Assembly: GCA_973895155.1 (NCBI GenBank)
Contig: OZ316898.1
Span: forward strand, 9,052,001 to 9,116,000
Reading direction: 5' to 3'
DNA: 64,000 bases
Source of the DNA: Marsupella aquatica
Taxonomy: Eukaryota > Marchantiophyta
Shown: positions 1-12,861 of the stretch, piece after piece
How positions within the stretch are numbered: position 1 is the stretch's first letter
Layout of the letters: every line of letters begins with the position of its first letter
Program-made: the position numbers and the translations under genes
Notes under the pieces: model-generated
Databases searched by the model: none
What the model was told of the DNA's origin: nothing
What the model saw: only the letters and a program-made list of their open reading frames with translations

Positions 1-816
1 CTGTTAATGTTCTCTTTTTCCCGTCATAGGTGTACACAATGATTTTCCAAGCTAAATTCGTAATTGCCCCCCGAATCTCCAGTCAAGGGAATGATTTTCT
101 CATTTCTCCTAGATTCATGAAGGATCTGTACCATGTTGGTGCAAAAGTTCCAAGACCTTGAACGTCGCCATGGGAGGAGCTCCACATTAGAATTTCCTTT
201 GCCCGCATTGCTCCTAGGTAAGAGTCTCCAACCCTCGCTGCTCTTCAAAGTCAAAAATTGTCCTCATTATTCAAAATCTCCTGGCTCCTGAATGAGTTAT
301 CTTTGGGAGAATCTGGACGGCCAGATGTTACACACAAACAGGGAAGGACCAAAAATCTGAGAAGATGAGGCAAATGCCTGAACAAACGTAGATATTTGCA
401 ACCATCAAGAATGAAATGACCAATACAATAGGTCTCTTTAAGAGCTCATATAGCTTGAGGCTATAAAACAACCACGATTTGATACTGATCTAGATCATCA
501 TGCTAACTTCAATTTGACGTTGACAAAATGTACTCCTTGCTGATTAAGAAGCACCACGCGCCTTCTATACAGATCATCCCAACTCGAGATCTATCCAGAC
601 TGCACTCGATTCTACACAAGGAGCACATACTTTTAGCAGCTAGCAAGCTGATATGAAGAGGCAGACGCTGGACTCGAAAGAGACAGTAGGAAATATCTCA
701 ACGACTCTGCAAGGATAGTGCACAAAGGTTCCTCCTATTATTTACAGCCTCCATGAGCTGTACATGACCACAATACTCAGCAGCACGAACTTGAAACGTT
801 CATGAAAACACCATGC
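1..816. other. Intergenic, no gene recognised
   Basis: I read both strands and see no convincing coding region. Short open frames here have no recognisable domain or exon signals. The sequence is moderately AT-rich and unique-looking. It lies 3' of the HARBI1-like gene. Confidence 0.5.
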
Positions 817-900
817 TTCATATACAATGAATGAAAGATTTGTATTCTTTTGTCTTCATATACAATGAATGCAAATTGTATTCTTTTGTCTTCATATACA
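817..900. repeat. Tandem repeat, 38-bp unit
   Basis: A unit starting TTCATATACAATGAATG and ending TGTATTCTTTTGTC begins at 817 and again at 855. A third partial start (TTCATATACA) lies at 891. It sits just 3' of the HARBI1-like gene. Confidence 0.85.
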
Positions 901-974
901 CCCAAACTTACTACATACTCTAAATATCCATCCAGAATTTATATCGTTCTAGTCACTCTAGAATTTACATGATT

Positions 975-2456
975 CTACAACCTCAGCCTTCTTTGCACCT
1001 GCCTTGGGACTTCTGGCATCACTATAACCACTTCTGGCATTGCAGGAACCACTTCTGTCAATAGTAGATCTCGAGCCTCCTCCCCACCTTCAAATACCTC
1101 TCGTGCTGGAACTAGAACAACTCCATAGCCACGGGGGTGTGGAGGCACAACATCTCGAGCATTGAAGTGCTCTCCAAACCGGATCATCAAATTGTGCAAA
1201 ATACAACAGCAGAAAACCATAGGACCAACTCTGTTCACCCTGGGCTTCCACATAACTCTAGAAAGGATTCTCCAAGTACCTTTCAACTGTCCAAATGCTC
1301 TTTCTACCACAATACGGGCTGATGAGTGCCTGTGATTCCATTCATCTTGGCGTACATCCAATCCCCTTGGATATGGCGTGATCAACCAATCAAAGAGTGG
1401 ATAACCAGCATCAGCCAAGACATATTCTTTCAGGTCTTCCCCATTTGCACACCTGTACAATTGCCCTCTCAAATTGCGCCGCTGATACACAACCGATCTG
1501 TAAAATCCAGAGTTTCTTAGAAGTCTACTGTCTTGCACTGAACCAGGCCATCCAGTGCAAACATCAAGCAATCTCAAGTTGCAATCAACTATTGCTTGTG
1601 TGGTAATAGATATATTATGCTTCCAGTCATAATAGTCTTCACTACGTTCTCCAACAGGCAGCTCCAAGGGAAAGTGAGTTCCATCGAGTGCTCCACAGCA
1701 GTTGGGAAATCTTTTCTGTAAAAATCCTGCCTTCACTTGCTCCATCTCAAGAGCTGCTGGCCACCTAATTTCCTGTCTACATCTAGAATTTATTGCTTTA
1801 ATAAATTTCCATGTGCACTTGATGACAGTGCTAGTAGACACTCCAAAAAGTTCTCCAATACCAAGAATCTGATCTCCTGTACTTAACCTCCTCAATGCAA
1901 TGGCAACTTGCCTTTGAACCAGTAGTTCACGATTGGGTAGGTCTCTCAATCCACGAGGAGGCCTGGTCACCATGTCAGCATGTACCATTGCACAAATGGT
2001 ATAAAAAGTTGTAGGACTCATTCTGAAAAACTGTTTGAATCGTTCTGGGTCATCAATTGTTATAAATTCACTGTATAAATCAAACCATGCAACGGTTCTT
2101 GGTTTTATGTACCAATGATTAAAGATTTCCCTGTGAAAAATCAGGTAGCTTTTAAGGATGTTGAGATAGCGCCAATGTACAATTAAATTGTCCCCATCGT
2201 CTCTCCTTTTCCTGTTATGTATCAATACCTGCTCAAACATATCATTTGACCTGGGTTGATGCTGTTGGTTTAGTAAAAGTTGAATCAACACAGAGACCAT
2301 TGCAACAGTCAAGGCCATTGTGGTACTGGCAAAGGCAGCAATACAATACAGATTGGAACTTGAACCTGCACCCCCCTCACGTTGACCTGCAGAAGAATCT
2401 GATGTGCTTGAATGGTCGTCCACATCCATCTCAGCTGGAGCAACATTGGTGTCCAT
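975..2456 (-). CDS. HARBI1-like (PIF/Harbinger-type) DDE nuclease
   Basis: A single-exon protein of 493 aa, taking the ATG at 2456 as start. It has a DDE_Tnp_4-type nuclease core. Seen directly: GALDGTHF with D258, the QDSRLL motif with D309, and VERAFGQLKG with E385, so the catalytic D-D-E triad is intact; LADAGYPL and the closing ILHN motif are also present. An HTH-like stretch (about residues 190-222, LGIGELFGVSTSTV) precedes the core. Unusual is a hydrophobic segment at about residues 36-62 that could span a membrane. The ATG is preceded immediately by a pyrimidine-rich tract and CAG (minus strand), so an upstream 5' exon may exist. No partner Myb-like ORF2 and no terminal inverted repeats were found nearby, so it may be either a transposase remnant of a larger element or a domesticated HARBI1-type gene. 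Confidence 0.85.
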   Translation of the reverse strand: MDTNVAPAEMDVDDHSSTSDSSAGQREGGAGSSSNLYCIAAFASTTMALTVAMVSVLIQLLLNQQHQPRSNDMFEQVLIHNRKRRDDGDNLIVHWRYLNILKSYLIFHREIFNHWYIKPRTVAWFDLYSEFITIDDPERFKQFFRMSPTTFYTICAMVHADMVTRPPRGLRDLPNRELLVQRQVAIALRRLSTGDQILGIGELFGVSTSTVIKCTWKFIKAINSRCRQEIRWPAALEMEQVKAGFLQKRFPNCCGALDGTHFPLELPVGERSEDYYDWKHNISITTQAIVDCNLRLLDVCTGWPGSVQDSRLLRNSGFYRSVVYQRRNLRGQLYRCANGEDLKEYVLADAGYPLFDWLITPYPRGLDVRQDEWNHRHSSARIVVERAFGQLKGTWRILSRVMWKPRVNRVGPMVFCCCILHNLMIRFGEHFNARDVVPPHPRGYGVVLVPAREVFEGGEEARDLLLTEVVPAMPEVVIVMPEVPRQVQRRLRL

Positions 2457-5400
2457 TTCTGACACAAGGAAAAAACAATGGAAAAAAGATTAGAAACCAC
2501 CTTCGACTGACTGAATTGTACTCTGCTGAGCGAAAACAAATTCAAACATTGCTCAGCAAATTACTTTGTCCTCCAGTAGGATCTCTCCAGTTTTGTACAC
2601 CTCAAGATTTGCTTGCTTACATTATCGTGATTTACAATTCAGTGCATTTGTGTGATTGTGTAGCTGAAATATGTACAGAGGCAGAATCCACTGGAGGACT
2701 AAAATTTACACCAATCTTGCAGAGTCTTCTAACTTTTGCAATTATCTGTACCACATATCACAGCAGAGCAAGGGAGACAATAAAAGTAATTGAGCGGAGA
2801 GGAAGCCCAGTGCACCTGAGTTCTAGTGTTCGAATTTAATTACTCAATGCAGCTTGCACTCTCATGTACTTATGGCACGAGAGATCGGTCTCCAGTCATA
2901 TACTGCACAAGAGAAGGACGATAGATTGGTCCCAGAAAGGCAGGCGGCCGGGTTGAATTAAGTCCAACAAAATGCTCCAATCAGAAAAAGCATTCTGCAG
3001 GGCTGCGACCTTCAACAGATTTCTTAAGGTCATTTGACTCCTGGATGCTGAGGACAATCTCCGGCCGCAGGTCAACAACCTCTCTGATGTTTGACCATAC
3101 GCCCCTCACTCGGAGCTCCTTTGTGCAGTTGAAATTCAAAGCAACTCGAGGGCTCCTCTCGCTCTAGTTTTTTCACCTAAGAAACTAAACTAGCAAATCC
3201 ACCCGCCACCGAAGTAGTGACATAGAAAACCTTGCAAACAGAGCGAAGACGAGCAAGGATGAGTAACAAGAGCTCGAAAAGAGAACATCGTGTTCATCAT
3301 CTCAGACTCATGCGACAGATGCTGCTGCGCCACAGTAGTCGCTCAATCCGGCCCAAGAGAGGGTGAGATGAATCCCGAGGACAATACAATAATAATAAAT
3401 CAGGAGGGGCGCTTCCGGAAACGCAAATTGCTGCCGTCAATCACTGCGTGCGCCCGTGTGAGCATTCGAGATGGGCGAAGACTTTGAACGAAGGTGGAGA
3501 TGGGGTGAAGCTCAGAGCACGGCCAAAAGCACTATTTGAGGGAAAGCGACAGTGATGGAAAAACGATGAAACACTCGGTGGGCCCCTCCCTCATCCCGCT
3601 TGCCCTGACTGCTCGACGACTTGGAGCTCTTTCATTTTATCAAAGGGGAGACTGTGGGTGTAAGCGGAGGAACCCCATCCTCCCTATTCTGGTTGTGAGT
3701 GCACAATGGCATATCGAGCCCGATCGTCACACACCAGCGATGATGATCAGGACTTGCACTACAGCTCAGCAACAGAGAAGCTACAGGATTTGCGGAAGAA
3801 AGCAGCAGCAGGTGGAGGACATCGCGAGCTAAACTGAACACAATCGAGATCAACAACAATGCCAAAAAATTGCTCACGAAACCTCAAAAACCCCATAAAC
3901 CTCAAAAACCTGAAGTCTGTGAGGGGAACGAAGAGCAATGTCGCGAAATGTGAGAAGTTGACAGTGACTCCAAGTCACCGTCCTATTGAGCCGGTGTACC
4001 GTCACCTTAAAATCAACTTTTTGGGGGTGAGGAGTGCCGATGGAACCGCGGAGGATAAAAGGACTGGGATCGCCGAGCAGGGGGTGTCCGGGAGGGGGTA
4101 TCGTATGCCCGAGGGCGAATGGAACACAATTCTAAGGCTCAGAAGATTGGATTAGAGCACCCCCACCCATCACAGGGAATGCCTGGTTGGGACAATCTTT
4201 GCTATGACCTCCTTGCAAAATGTGTTTTGCATGGCACACTGTCTCTTGCCATTCTAAAAACCGAGATCCTGGCTCTCCAGATGATGCTTCCTGCCAGCCA
4301 CTACTGGCAAGTTTGAGGTAGCACTAGTGTTTCCTCTAGAGTCTCGCCAAACTAACCTGATGGTGCCATTGCTGGAGATCTGGATGGCCATCGTAGCACC
4401 CAAAATGGCAGCACTTGTGGTGGAGTGTCAAATAGCATCAACTGGTGGGGCTGTTCTCCTGGTATTCAACACCTTCTCCAACTTCACCTGCCAGAAAACT
4501 CATCATTCACCCAAATAGTGAGCGGTGAAAGGTTAACAGGTGGGGATGCTCGTAGCGAGTAAAACACAGGACCATATCAAATCATTGCTAGCTGGTTGTC
4601 CATTGGCCAGGCTACTTCCCACCCTTTCATTTTGATTCATTAAGCAGTATACCCTTAACTTATTATAGGTAACAAAGTGCTCATTTCAAAGTGGACGGTG
4701 TTAGAATCTACCTGAAATAGAACATGGAATCTCAAGTCTTCCAACCCATTTTAACATTTCATTTTTTGCCAATTGTGGCATGGTCACCTGGTTTAAAGGA
4801 GAAGATCTTAGGAAGATTCCTGATCTAGCTCACGGAGATTACTTAATGCCCGTCAGATCTCCATAGATTTAAGGATGACTGTTAGATTCTTGCTAATGGG
4901 TTCTGTGATGAGGTCGGAAACTGGCTAATGGAAGACTTGAAACGTAACTAATTTTGGCCAAAAGTGACGAAGGCTTTTTCGAGAGGTGGAATCTAGCCCC
5001 AAACCCCCTTTTCGTGCTTCAAGTAGATAATATAAGTATCTTCGGGACGTACCCTCGGTAATAATATGTGGGCTGGAATCCCCCAAACAATGCCACCATT
5101 GCAGGCATAAACCTTATTATATCATTATATAAATCACATATTGACACAGAATCTTGTGTGATGAGCGGCCACATGACTCCTAGTGAAGGATGACAAGTTG
5201 AAAACATAGAGATATTTACGGGCTTTTCAGTCAAGGCTTTAGTTTGTTAGCAGTTGGGGACTCTCTGGCCTTTTGGCTTTTCAGCTCTCTGGTTTTCTTG
5301 AGGTTTTTTTTCTTTCATTCCCTCCTTTATTGGGTCTCTTGCCTTTGGGATAGTGTCGTCCTGTATGGCCCTTTTTGTTCTTTGGTAGCGTTGTATGTAT

Positions 5401-6358
5401 AGATATCTGTACTATAGCACCAAATAAGGGCCCAAACTCACAATCAAACCACACTCAAATGATTGGGAAAAGCAATTCCAACAACCTTAGACACTTATAA
5501 GCAACTCAAAGCATTTTTTCATTTTATTTTTTGAAATAAAGTTTATTCCAGTGAACCCCACACATGGGTCCACACATGGGGGGACACCAACAGGCCCACT
5601 ATGGCAAGTCAGCATCAGAAGCCAGAAAGAAACAACATAAAGAGTTTGGGTACCATGGACTCATTGCCCCACAGAGAAGTTCAACTCCATGTAAAATTTT
5701 ATTCAAAGGTTTTCCCTCACTCAAGCCGTTTAGCCAGTTGCACAACATTTCTGCTGGGGTTTGGTTCCCCTTGCGCCAGTAAATAAATGATCCATATACT
5801 TCTTTTGGTATATTAAGCCCTACATTTTTTGGACAGATGATGGTTTTCTTAAGCAGGTTCAAAAGTGGGCTCCCAGCAGTGCAATGTACAGCACTCTCGC
5901 GAAACGAAGACAGGTGCACTTTACATCTCCTGGTGTCTGGAAAGCAACATCTCCCAATTTTGCAGGAGTGTTGTATCCTTCCAAGCATTTGGGCTTGCCC
6001 TGCTGATAATCACACATCAAAATGTGGTAATTTAGGATGTGCATTGATTGATTTTAAAAAAATAACAAGGTTTATCATGGTATGGAGGAATGTAGTATGC
6101 CACATGTGTCATATTTTAATGTGCAGTTAGCAGGACCTGATGGTACTAACATCAGCAAGGAAGGACATTGATGAGTAGCTCCTGCCCAGGCACTTGCAAA
6201 CAACAAGAATGAGCTCTACAGTAGATACCATGATTTGGAGGGCTCTGTAAGATTGGAGGGTCACGGTCCAAAGAACAAGGTTGTCGCTTTGCTGCATCTC
6301 TGATATGAAGATTTCATCAAGGAGGTGGAGAAATGCGTTCATTTTGCAACATGGATAT
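2457..6358. other. Intergenic, no supported gene
   Basis: About 3.9 kb without a gene I can defend. Short frames overlap each other on both strands and lack domains. A minus-strand open frame at 5599-5988 (about 130 codons from a non-ATG start) has a plausible amino-acid composition and may be decayed transposon coding sequence, but I could not recognise a family. Confidence 0.4.
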
Positions 6359-6508
6359 GAGGGATATTACTCCCCACAGCCTAAACCCTAGACACTTCCT
6401 TGACAAGAGGGATATTACTCCCCAGAACCTAAAACCTAAACCCTAGACCCTTCCTCGACAAGAGGGATATTACTTTCCAGAGCCTAAACCCTAGACCCTT
6501 CCTTCAAG
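6359..6508. repeat. Three-unit tandem repeat with telomere-like core
   Basis: Three units begin with GAGGGATATTACT at 6359, 6407 and 6462 (48, 55 and about 47 bp). Each contains CCTAAACCCTAGAC, which resembles the plant telomere repeat CCCTAAA, followed by CTTCCT. Confidence 0.85.
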
Positions 6509-9231
6509 TGGCTTATTCTCCAAGGTCGTGGACCGTGTCACATCTGTAGCAGATCCCAAGACCACTAGTCTAGTCATTTTGAACTCACATATCTCATACC
6601 TTCTAACAACAATCAATGACTAGTGATCTCTTTGAGAAATAGAAATTAGTTCTCCTTACGAAAACATGGGTGACAGTGTGTTTTTGCACGGAAGCTTCTG
6701 CAGCGGACATGCACTCCATTTCCCCATGGAGGAGTCAAATCAATAGTTGGAACCAAAGTAGGAGGGTATATATCTCCCTTCATTCATCCATTGTCCATCA
6801 ATCACTTCGGCGAAATTTGCAAAATAATTGACAATTGTGATCCATTTCAAAGGAAGCGGAGCTCAAACTTTGTACATGACGGTGAGGGACAAGCAAGCAC
6901 TTTCTCCTGTAGATCTTTAGCCCATTGTTTGTAAGTCTCTTGTGTAAATAGGGTGAAGGCGTACTTTGGCGGAGACTGATCGCAGTACCAGGCCAGGTAT
7001 ACCATGGCGGAAAGGAAGACCCACTGACCTAGTACAGTCCACCATGACTGACATTGTCAATTGTACAGTACCAGCAGTTTGCGTTACATGATCCGGTCAG
7101 AATTATCCAATCCTGGACAACTTCGATCATTATAGGAATGATGTCAAAGAAAATCATCATTTTGTCCTTCCAACATTGAATCTAACTACCAGAAACAAGA
7201 TATTCTCCATGAGAATTCACTCGTAGAACGTAACTCCTAGATCAACCTTCTTCACTCGCCACTCCGTGACTCAAAACAATCTGCAATCGGCAAGGCTCCC
7301 AGATCAACCCTTGTCACTCTGGTTGGGCCAGTGATTTTCTGTCGGTTGGCAGTGGACGCGGCTCATACATCAGAAGCAGATCTTACTGACTTGTAAAGTC
7401 AAGCCTGACGATGGAATGGCACTCCGTGTCGGGGATCCTACCAAGTGACACGAGCAGATTGATGAGATTAAAAAAATGGCTTTTGCTGATAGATATACCC
7501 CTACTTCGACAACAAATGTCTATGCTCTGCTCGCTGTACCCTTGCTAAAACAGAGCTGCCCGGAAGCGGTAAGAGGTTGTTGCGGCACCACCCTGCGACC
7601 CCATGATCTAGCATGCGCTGGTGCCGTTGAGGCTTCCAGATCTCGTGCCGCTGCTGGTTCTGCTTCTAGGCTTGCGATTGTACTGTACTTACCACAAATA
7701 AGTGACCGAATATAACGAGAGCGTGGGATTGGCCAAATGGGTGACGGCAGTATGGGGGGAAAGTCTGAGAGGCGAGCAAAGATTAGCTAAGGAGAGTCAT
7801 CAACCGGACAACAACACGATCAGCCACTCAGGTAGCAAGCCTGTGAGTAGCTGGACTGGAGGACGAGGACGGCTCAAGCATCTGTTTGCGTTTCGTTGTG
7901 CCGCCGCCTGTGAACACCAATCGTCTCAGACGTTACATAATAGGCCAACCACTAGAGAGTTCCGAGGAACGATGAGAGTACGAAGATCCGAATCAAAGGC
8001 TGCCTAGTGTTTTGCCAAAGAATTTCAGCTCCACACCAAGGCATTAATTGTTTGTCCTATCAGGACTTCTGAAACTGGCTGATGAGCGGACTTTCCTACT
8101 CGAAGCTGTGCGCAACGGCCAAATATTGTTTGGTGAGTAGATAACACAACCAACAATTGGCTATGTCTCTAGCAACTGCTCAAACCTTGAATCGCACAAT
8201 CAACAATTAAGACAACCGCACTGCAGTTGGTCCTTGCGACTGATTCTTGGATATAGCAGTTCTATTTTCTGTCAAGATTCGCAAGGTACTTACAATATTC
8301 AGCCGTAAACTACTCCGAACGAGAAATTAAAACAGTTCGATTAGGTGACGAAATCATACAACATTCTTCCAGACTATATAGACCTTGTAACCTTTGTGTC
8401 GTGTCCAGTACATGGTGATACGAGTAGCTGCGGATCCCACTTATGAGAGCATGCGACATCTCATATACAATTTTCAAAGATTCACCAAAACAGAAGACGT
8501 CCTCACGTTCCATAAACGAGAACAGAAAATGGATCGACACAGACTATTTGGTGTGGAGATCTGACAGAATAGATAGGACCAAAATCTGTATTGAAAAGGA
8601 ATCTTAGGCATCCTATTACCGGATAAAACCGTGATTTTGTAAACCAAGGAGTGTGAAAACAAAATGGTTTTACATAGAAATGTCCATAACTCGTATTTAA
8701 CATCGAAGGCCGACGTCGGCCCCGTTTGGAAAGCTCACAATCCACATGCAGGGGGAGAAGGAGAGGAACTTCCAACTTCAACGAGGAAATTCACACAATG
8801 ATGTCATGAGAAAAAAGTTAATTTATGAATCTTTGATTCTACAAGGATTTCTTTACTGCAATCATAGATTGCGAGCAGCAAGTTTGAACAAGGAAAAGTC
8901 AAACAGATACAAATTGATCATTTTTGGTGCAATCCTTGTTCTTGCTAATCTTTGAACAGATCTTTGCAGACAACGAGCAAAGAAAATCTAGGGCTTCCCC
9001 GATGCTGCAGAGCTTCACTCATATCCACAAGGTTTAAAATGCACATGAGGTACATTGTGCCAGATGTATACATCACCCACTCAGGACAACACTATGAATC
9101 CACACCGATGTACTCAAGATGAACATCTGAAAGGTTGGTAGTTGCCACGAGGACTTCAAATTCTGGACTGATTACCCTTGCCGCTGAATATGTGTTATGG
9201 CACTCGTAGCGCCGGACCACAACCACTGCAT
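6509..9231. other. Intergenic, no gene recognised
   Basis: No domain, conserved motif or believable exon chain on either strand. The last part, just before 9232, is presumably the 3' untranslated region of the PDI gene on the minus strand. Confidence 0.45.
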
Positions 9232-12200
9232 TTAGTTCACGAAAGACTTCAAGATATTCTTCCTGAGTATAAACTCATCGACTTTGTTCGGGTTAACAGC
9301 CTGCAAAGCAATTAGGACAATTAGCAATTCATTAGCAGCAGTAAATGCAATTGCAGTGGTAGTACACAAGCATGAAGACGTACAGTTTATCCACTTCAGA
9401 AAAAAACATACCCCACTAAGAATCCGCTCCAGTCGATCAACCTCCTTCTTGGCATATGCATCACCTTTCTCAAGGACACTTTTGAATGATTTCAGATAGG
9501 TCTTCGCATAACTGGTACCAAGAAAACCATTGCAGGTTCCATCAGCACGAAAGCTAGAATCAATACACTTCAGAGAACTACTAGAAAATGCCTTCGACAG
9601 TAAATGACATTGTTAATTGCAATTTGCAATTGCAATTGATATTACAATATAGAAGCGATAGAATATGGGTGTCAATGGTGGAATCCCAAACCTTGCAGCA
9701 GAACCTCCCAAGGTCGATGCAACTTCTTCGGCCTTGGTAATCAACGTCTTCTTCTCTTCTGCACTAGCTAACAAAAATTCCTTCACAAGTTCGTCGAGTT
9801 CCTCGACCAAACCCGCCTGGAAACACACGACCAGCCCAATTTAGAACCTTCTTTTCCAAATACTACAGGCAAAATTTCAGGATGACCATTTGCTCATGTG
9901 TCTCATGTGACCTTCCCAAAGTATCGCACAATACAAGCCCACACATAGCGATGCCACTGACTTACCTCATCAGTAAGCTGTCCAGAACTTGATCGGTGGG
10001 TGCCTGAATTCTCATTAATGTACTCCACAAAGTCACCCAAACCGCGGTCCGCATCATAATCCACCCCCTCCTTGTTATTCTTGGGGAAAAATTTAATGGT
10101 GGGGAACCCACTCACGCCAAATCTAAGCCAGGAAAAGGAGTCATCATCGGTTCAAAGATTCCAATGACTATCAAAGGAGACTCCGAACTAACAACAACAG
10201 CAACAAAAACCTTCACGATTTGGCGATCAGAATATAATCTGCATTTTGATTCAGTCTACAACTTCACAATATTCTGATTTACGATTACAACGCTACTCTT
10301 CTTTTCTCCGAGGACAGATTGCATCTATACCACGGACTTGTTATTTTTAAGGCCACTCTTCCTGACAGGCTTAGGTTCAATGCATCGATGCTTATAATTG
10401 GGCATGGACTGCGTACTGTGAGATATCCAGAACGGTAAAGGAAGTAAGCTTAGAGAAATATCCAAGAGGTTGTGGGGACGGAACATACCTTTCACCTAGA
10501 TCTTTGTGTGCGTCGGCGTCAACCTTCGCAATAACAACATCCTTTTCTTTCTTGAAAGCACTGGCAACTTGCTCGTATACCTGTCCATGGGAAGCAAGAA
10601 ATCCCACATCAAGATCTCCAAGAAGGCACTAGTGTAGAACAATTTCTCTACAGAGAGAAGCTAAAAACGTGGCAGCGGGTTTCTCTTGGAAAATGAGACT
10701 ACCGGTAGTGAAACGCATTACTCGCCCGTGTATGCGATGCAAAAGTGGGAAAAAGCTGTGCCAGGCGGATGAAAACCTACCGGAGCAAGGCTCTTGCAAT
10801 GGCCGCACCTGCATAGATGACCCGTTTTGTCAAAATTGACGCAGATGTGCATCAAAGCCTATAACTTTCCTACTAAGCACTTTCATGCTTGGTGACAACC
10901 AAGGTAACTGAATATACTATCCCAACACTACACAATTTGAGGAGCAAAGGTTGAGATCGACGCAGGCCGGGAAACTAACATGTGCAGAACTCCAAAAGAA
11001 AACTTTCATGATAAGTAATTACAGCTACACTACAAGACCATGTCTGTGGTACTAACATCCGAACAAAAGCTCACCGATTAATTTGAGAAGTAGAAGCTGT
11101 TTGAATGTACATACCAGGGAGCATAAAATTCAACTAGCACATCCTTTGTGTCGTCCAAAACAACAGAATCAAAGTTTGCGGGAGTCAGCACCACAACTTC
11201 AGACGGTGGTGTATGAGCCTTGGCACGGGTACCTGCGTGCAAGGAGTCCCAAAGCAACATTAAAAATGAGCAGATAGAAAATTTGCATTTCAAGTTATCA
11301 TATAAAAACTGTTCCGGTTTCAAGTGTATCAGAATTGCGCGAACTGATGCACACATGAATAAAGAGTGACGTTTGGGCAAATGATCCAGTCCAAAACCCT
11401 TACGAATCTGGATACGAGAGAGGAAACCAAATCATCTTTTGAGAAAAGCGCATACATAGCAGTCCCTCCAGAAGTACTATAATGCTGCAAGCTTCCAATT
11501 CGGATCAGACAAATTGCATCGACCACAGAATGGATAGAAGAAACTCGCAATGCCACCAGAAGTCATTGTACCTGCTTCCTCGTTGACATACTCAGCAAGA
11601 GCTTCCGCAGTTCGACCCCCAGAATAGCTGAAATTGCCAACAATGAGCAAAGTTTCAGCTAGTTTCAAATCCAAGCGAATTGGTCCGAGGCAGGGCTTTC
11701 TCGTGCAACTCCAATTCCTCACCCAATTACCATGAGAACATGACTACGTGTAGGACTGATCTAAAATGCTGTGAAAATCAGCTACCGCAGACGTAATAGC
11801 ACGGCTGACTTTTAGATGCAACAAGGCAAGGCACGTACTCTTTAGGTTCCAAAGACCACTTAGGAAACCATTTAATGGTCGGAAACCCACCAACACCATA
11901 CTTCGAACAAAGGGGTTTATGCTCGTCACAGTCAACCTAATATCACCCAAGAGAAAGCTCGTCAATCAACAACAGGACGTGCTCCAGGCAATCGTCTGTA
12001 CTAACCGTCATTCTAATTAGAGCTCAAAGTCAACGTTCACAGTTTCATATCTTGTAATAACATCGGCGACAGAACCCCTGTTGTTGAATATTAACAACAA
12101 TATGGGAAATCAAACTGCATTGGGAGTGATGGGTGCGAGCCAAGAAACTAACCTTGGCAATTAAAACATTCTTCGTTTTCTTGAACGTCCCGGCAAGCTT

Positions 12201-12861
12201 CTCGTACTCGGGAGCTAGCTTCTTGCAGTGACCACACCTGCAAGAGTCGAGAACCTTGTCACACTCAAAAACAGTAACGCGACAGATCTTTTCGACTATC
12301 TCCACCTTCAAGTTCTATATATACTCGTGGCACTCCTGACAGCACGGAACCTGGTCCGAAAATTCACCAGCATTGACCAACAACAAAGTGCTGCCTCACA
12401 TTGCAGAGGAACAGGGCAAGGAGAGCGCTTCTGCAAGGGCATCCAAACCGACTCAACTTCCTGCCTTACACTACCTCTAGCACGTCAATCGGCAGCGCCT
12501 CGAGCAAAAAACAAACACAACAACTTAACCTAAATGTAAGACCTTCTGTCAAACCACCCAACCATCATCCGAAACAGACAAAAGTCAAGCACGTGCAAGG
12601 CTCAAGAATCAATCGGGCTTCGCGCTCTTTGAAAGGGAGCGCTGGAACAGATCCCACATTTGTTTTGCATTTGTTTCTTCCAGTGTCCACTCACCATGGA
12701 GCGTAAAACTCCACCAGTGCGCCTTTATCCTGGCCAACCTCCTTCTCAAATGTGTCGGTAGTCAGTACCACCACATCCTCACCTCGAACTCCTCTCACAT
12801 CGATAGAACACGCCAGCAGCACCACTAACGCCGCACACACTATCATCCATCTCCGATCCAT
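9232..12861 (-). CDS. Protein disulfide isomerase, PDIL2-type (two thioredoxin domains + ERp29c domain)
   Basis: ER-lumen oxidoreductase that forms and rearranges disulfides. Eleven exons can be read with GT-AG borders and continuous frame: 12861-12695, 12237-12153, 11936-11839, 11627-11572, 11232-11115, 10808-10781 (28 nt), 10580-10489, 10122-9966, 9816-9692, 9511-9412, 9300-9232. They total 1095 nt, or 364 aa, matching the roughly 360 aa of Arabidopsis PDIL2-1. An N-terminal signal peptide (about residues 1-25, hydrophobic [11 protein letters not shown]) leads into thioredoxin domain a with WCGHC at 56-60 and a second with WCGHC at 175-179. A helical C-terminal domain (about 255-364, [17 protein letters not shown]) matches the D/ERp29c domain. 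The second active site is cut out in a 28-nt micro-exon. The C-terminus (KSFVN) has no K/HDEL retrieval signal. A broken partial copy lies at about 33800-34400. Confidence 0.93.

Noticed and set aside
2246-2839. 197-codon plus-strand frame over the start of the HARBI1-like gene
   Set aside because: Antisense shadow of the nuclease coding sequence for part of its length, with no domain of its own.
5599-5988. 130-codon minus-strand frame as a gene
   Set aside because: Non-ATG start, no recognised family, no splice or neighbour support; kept only as a note in the intergenic entry.
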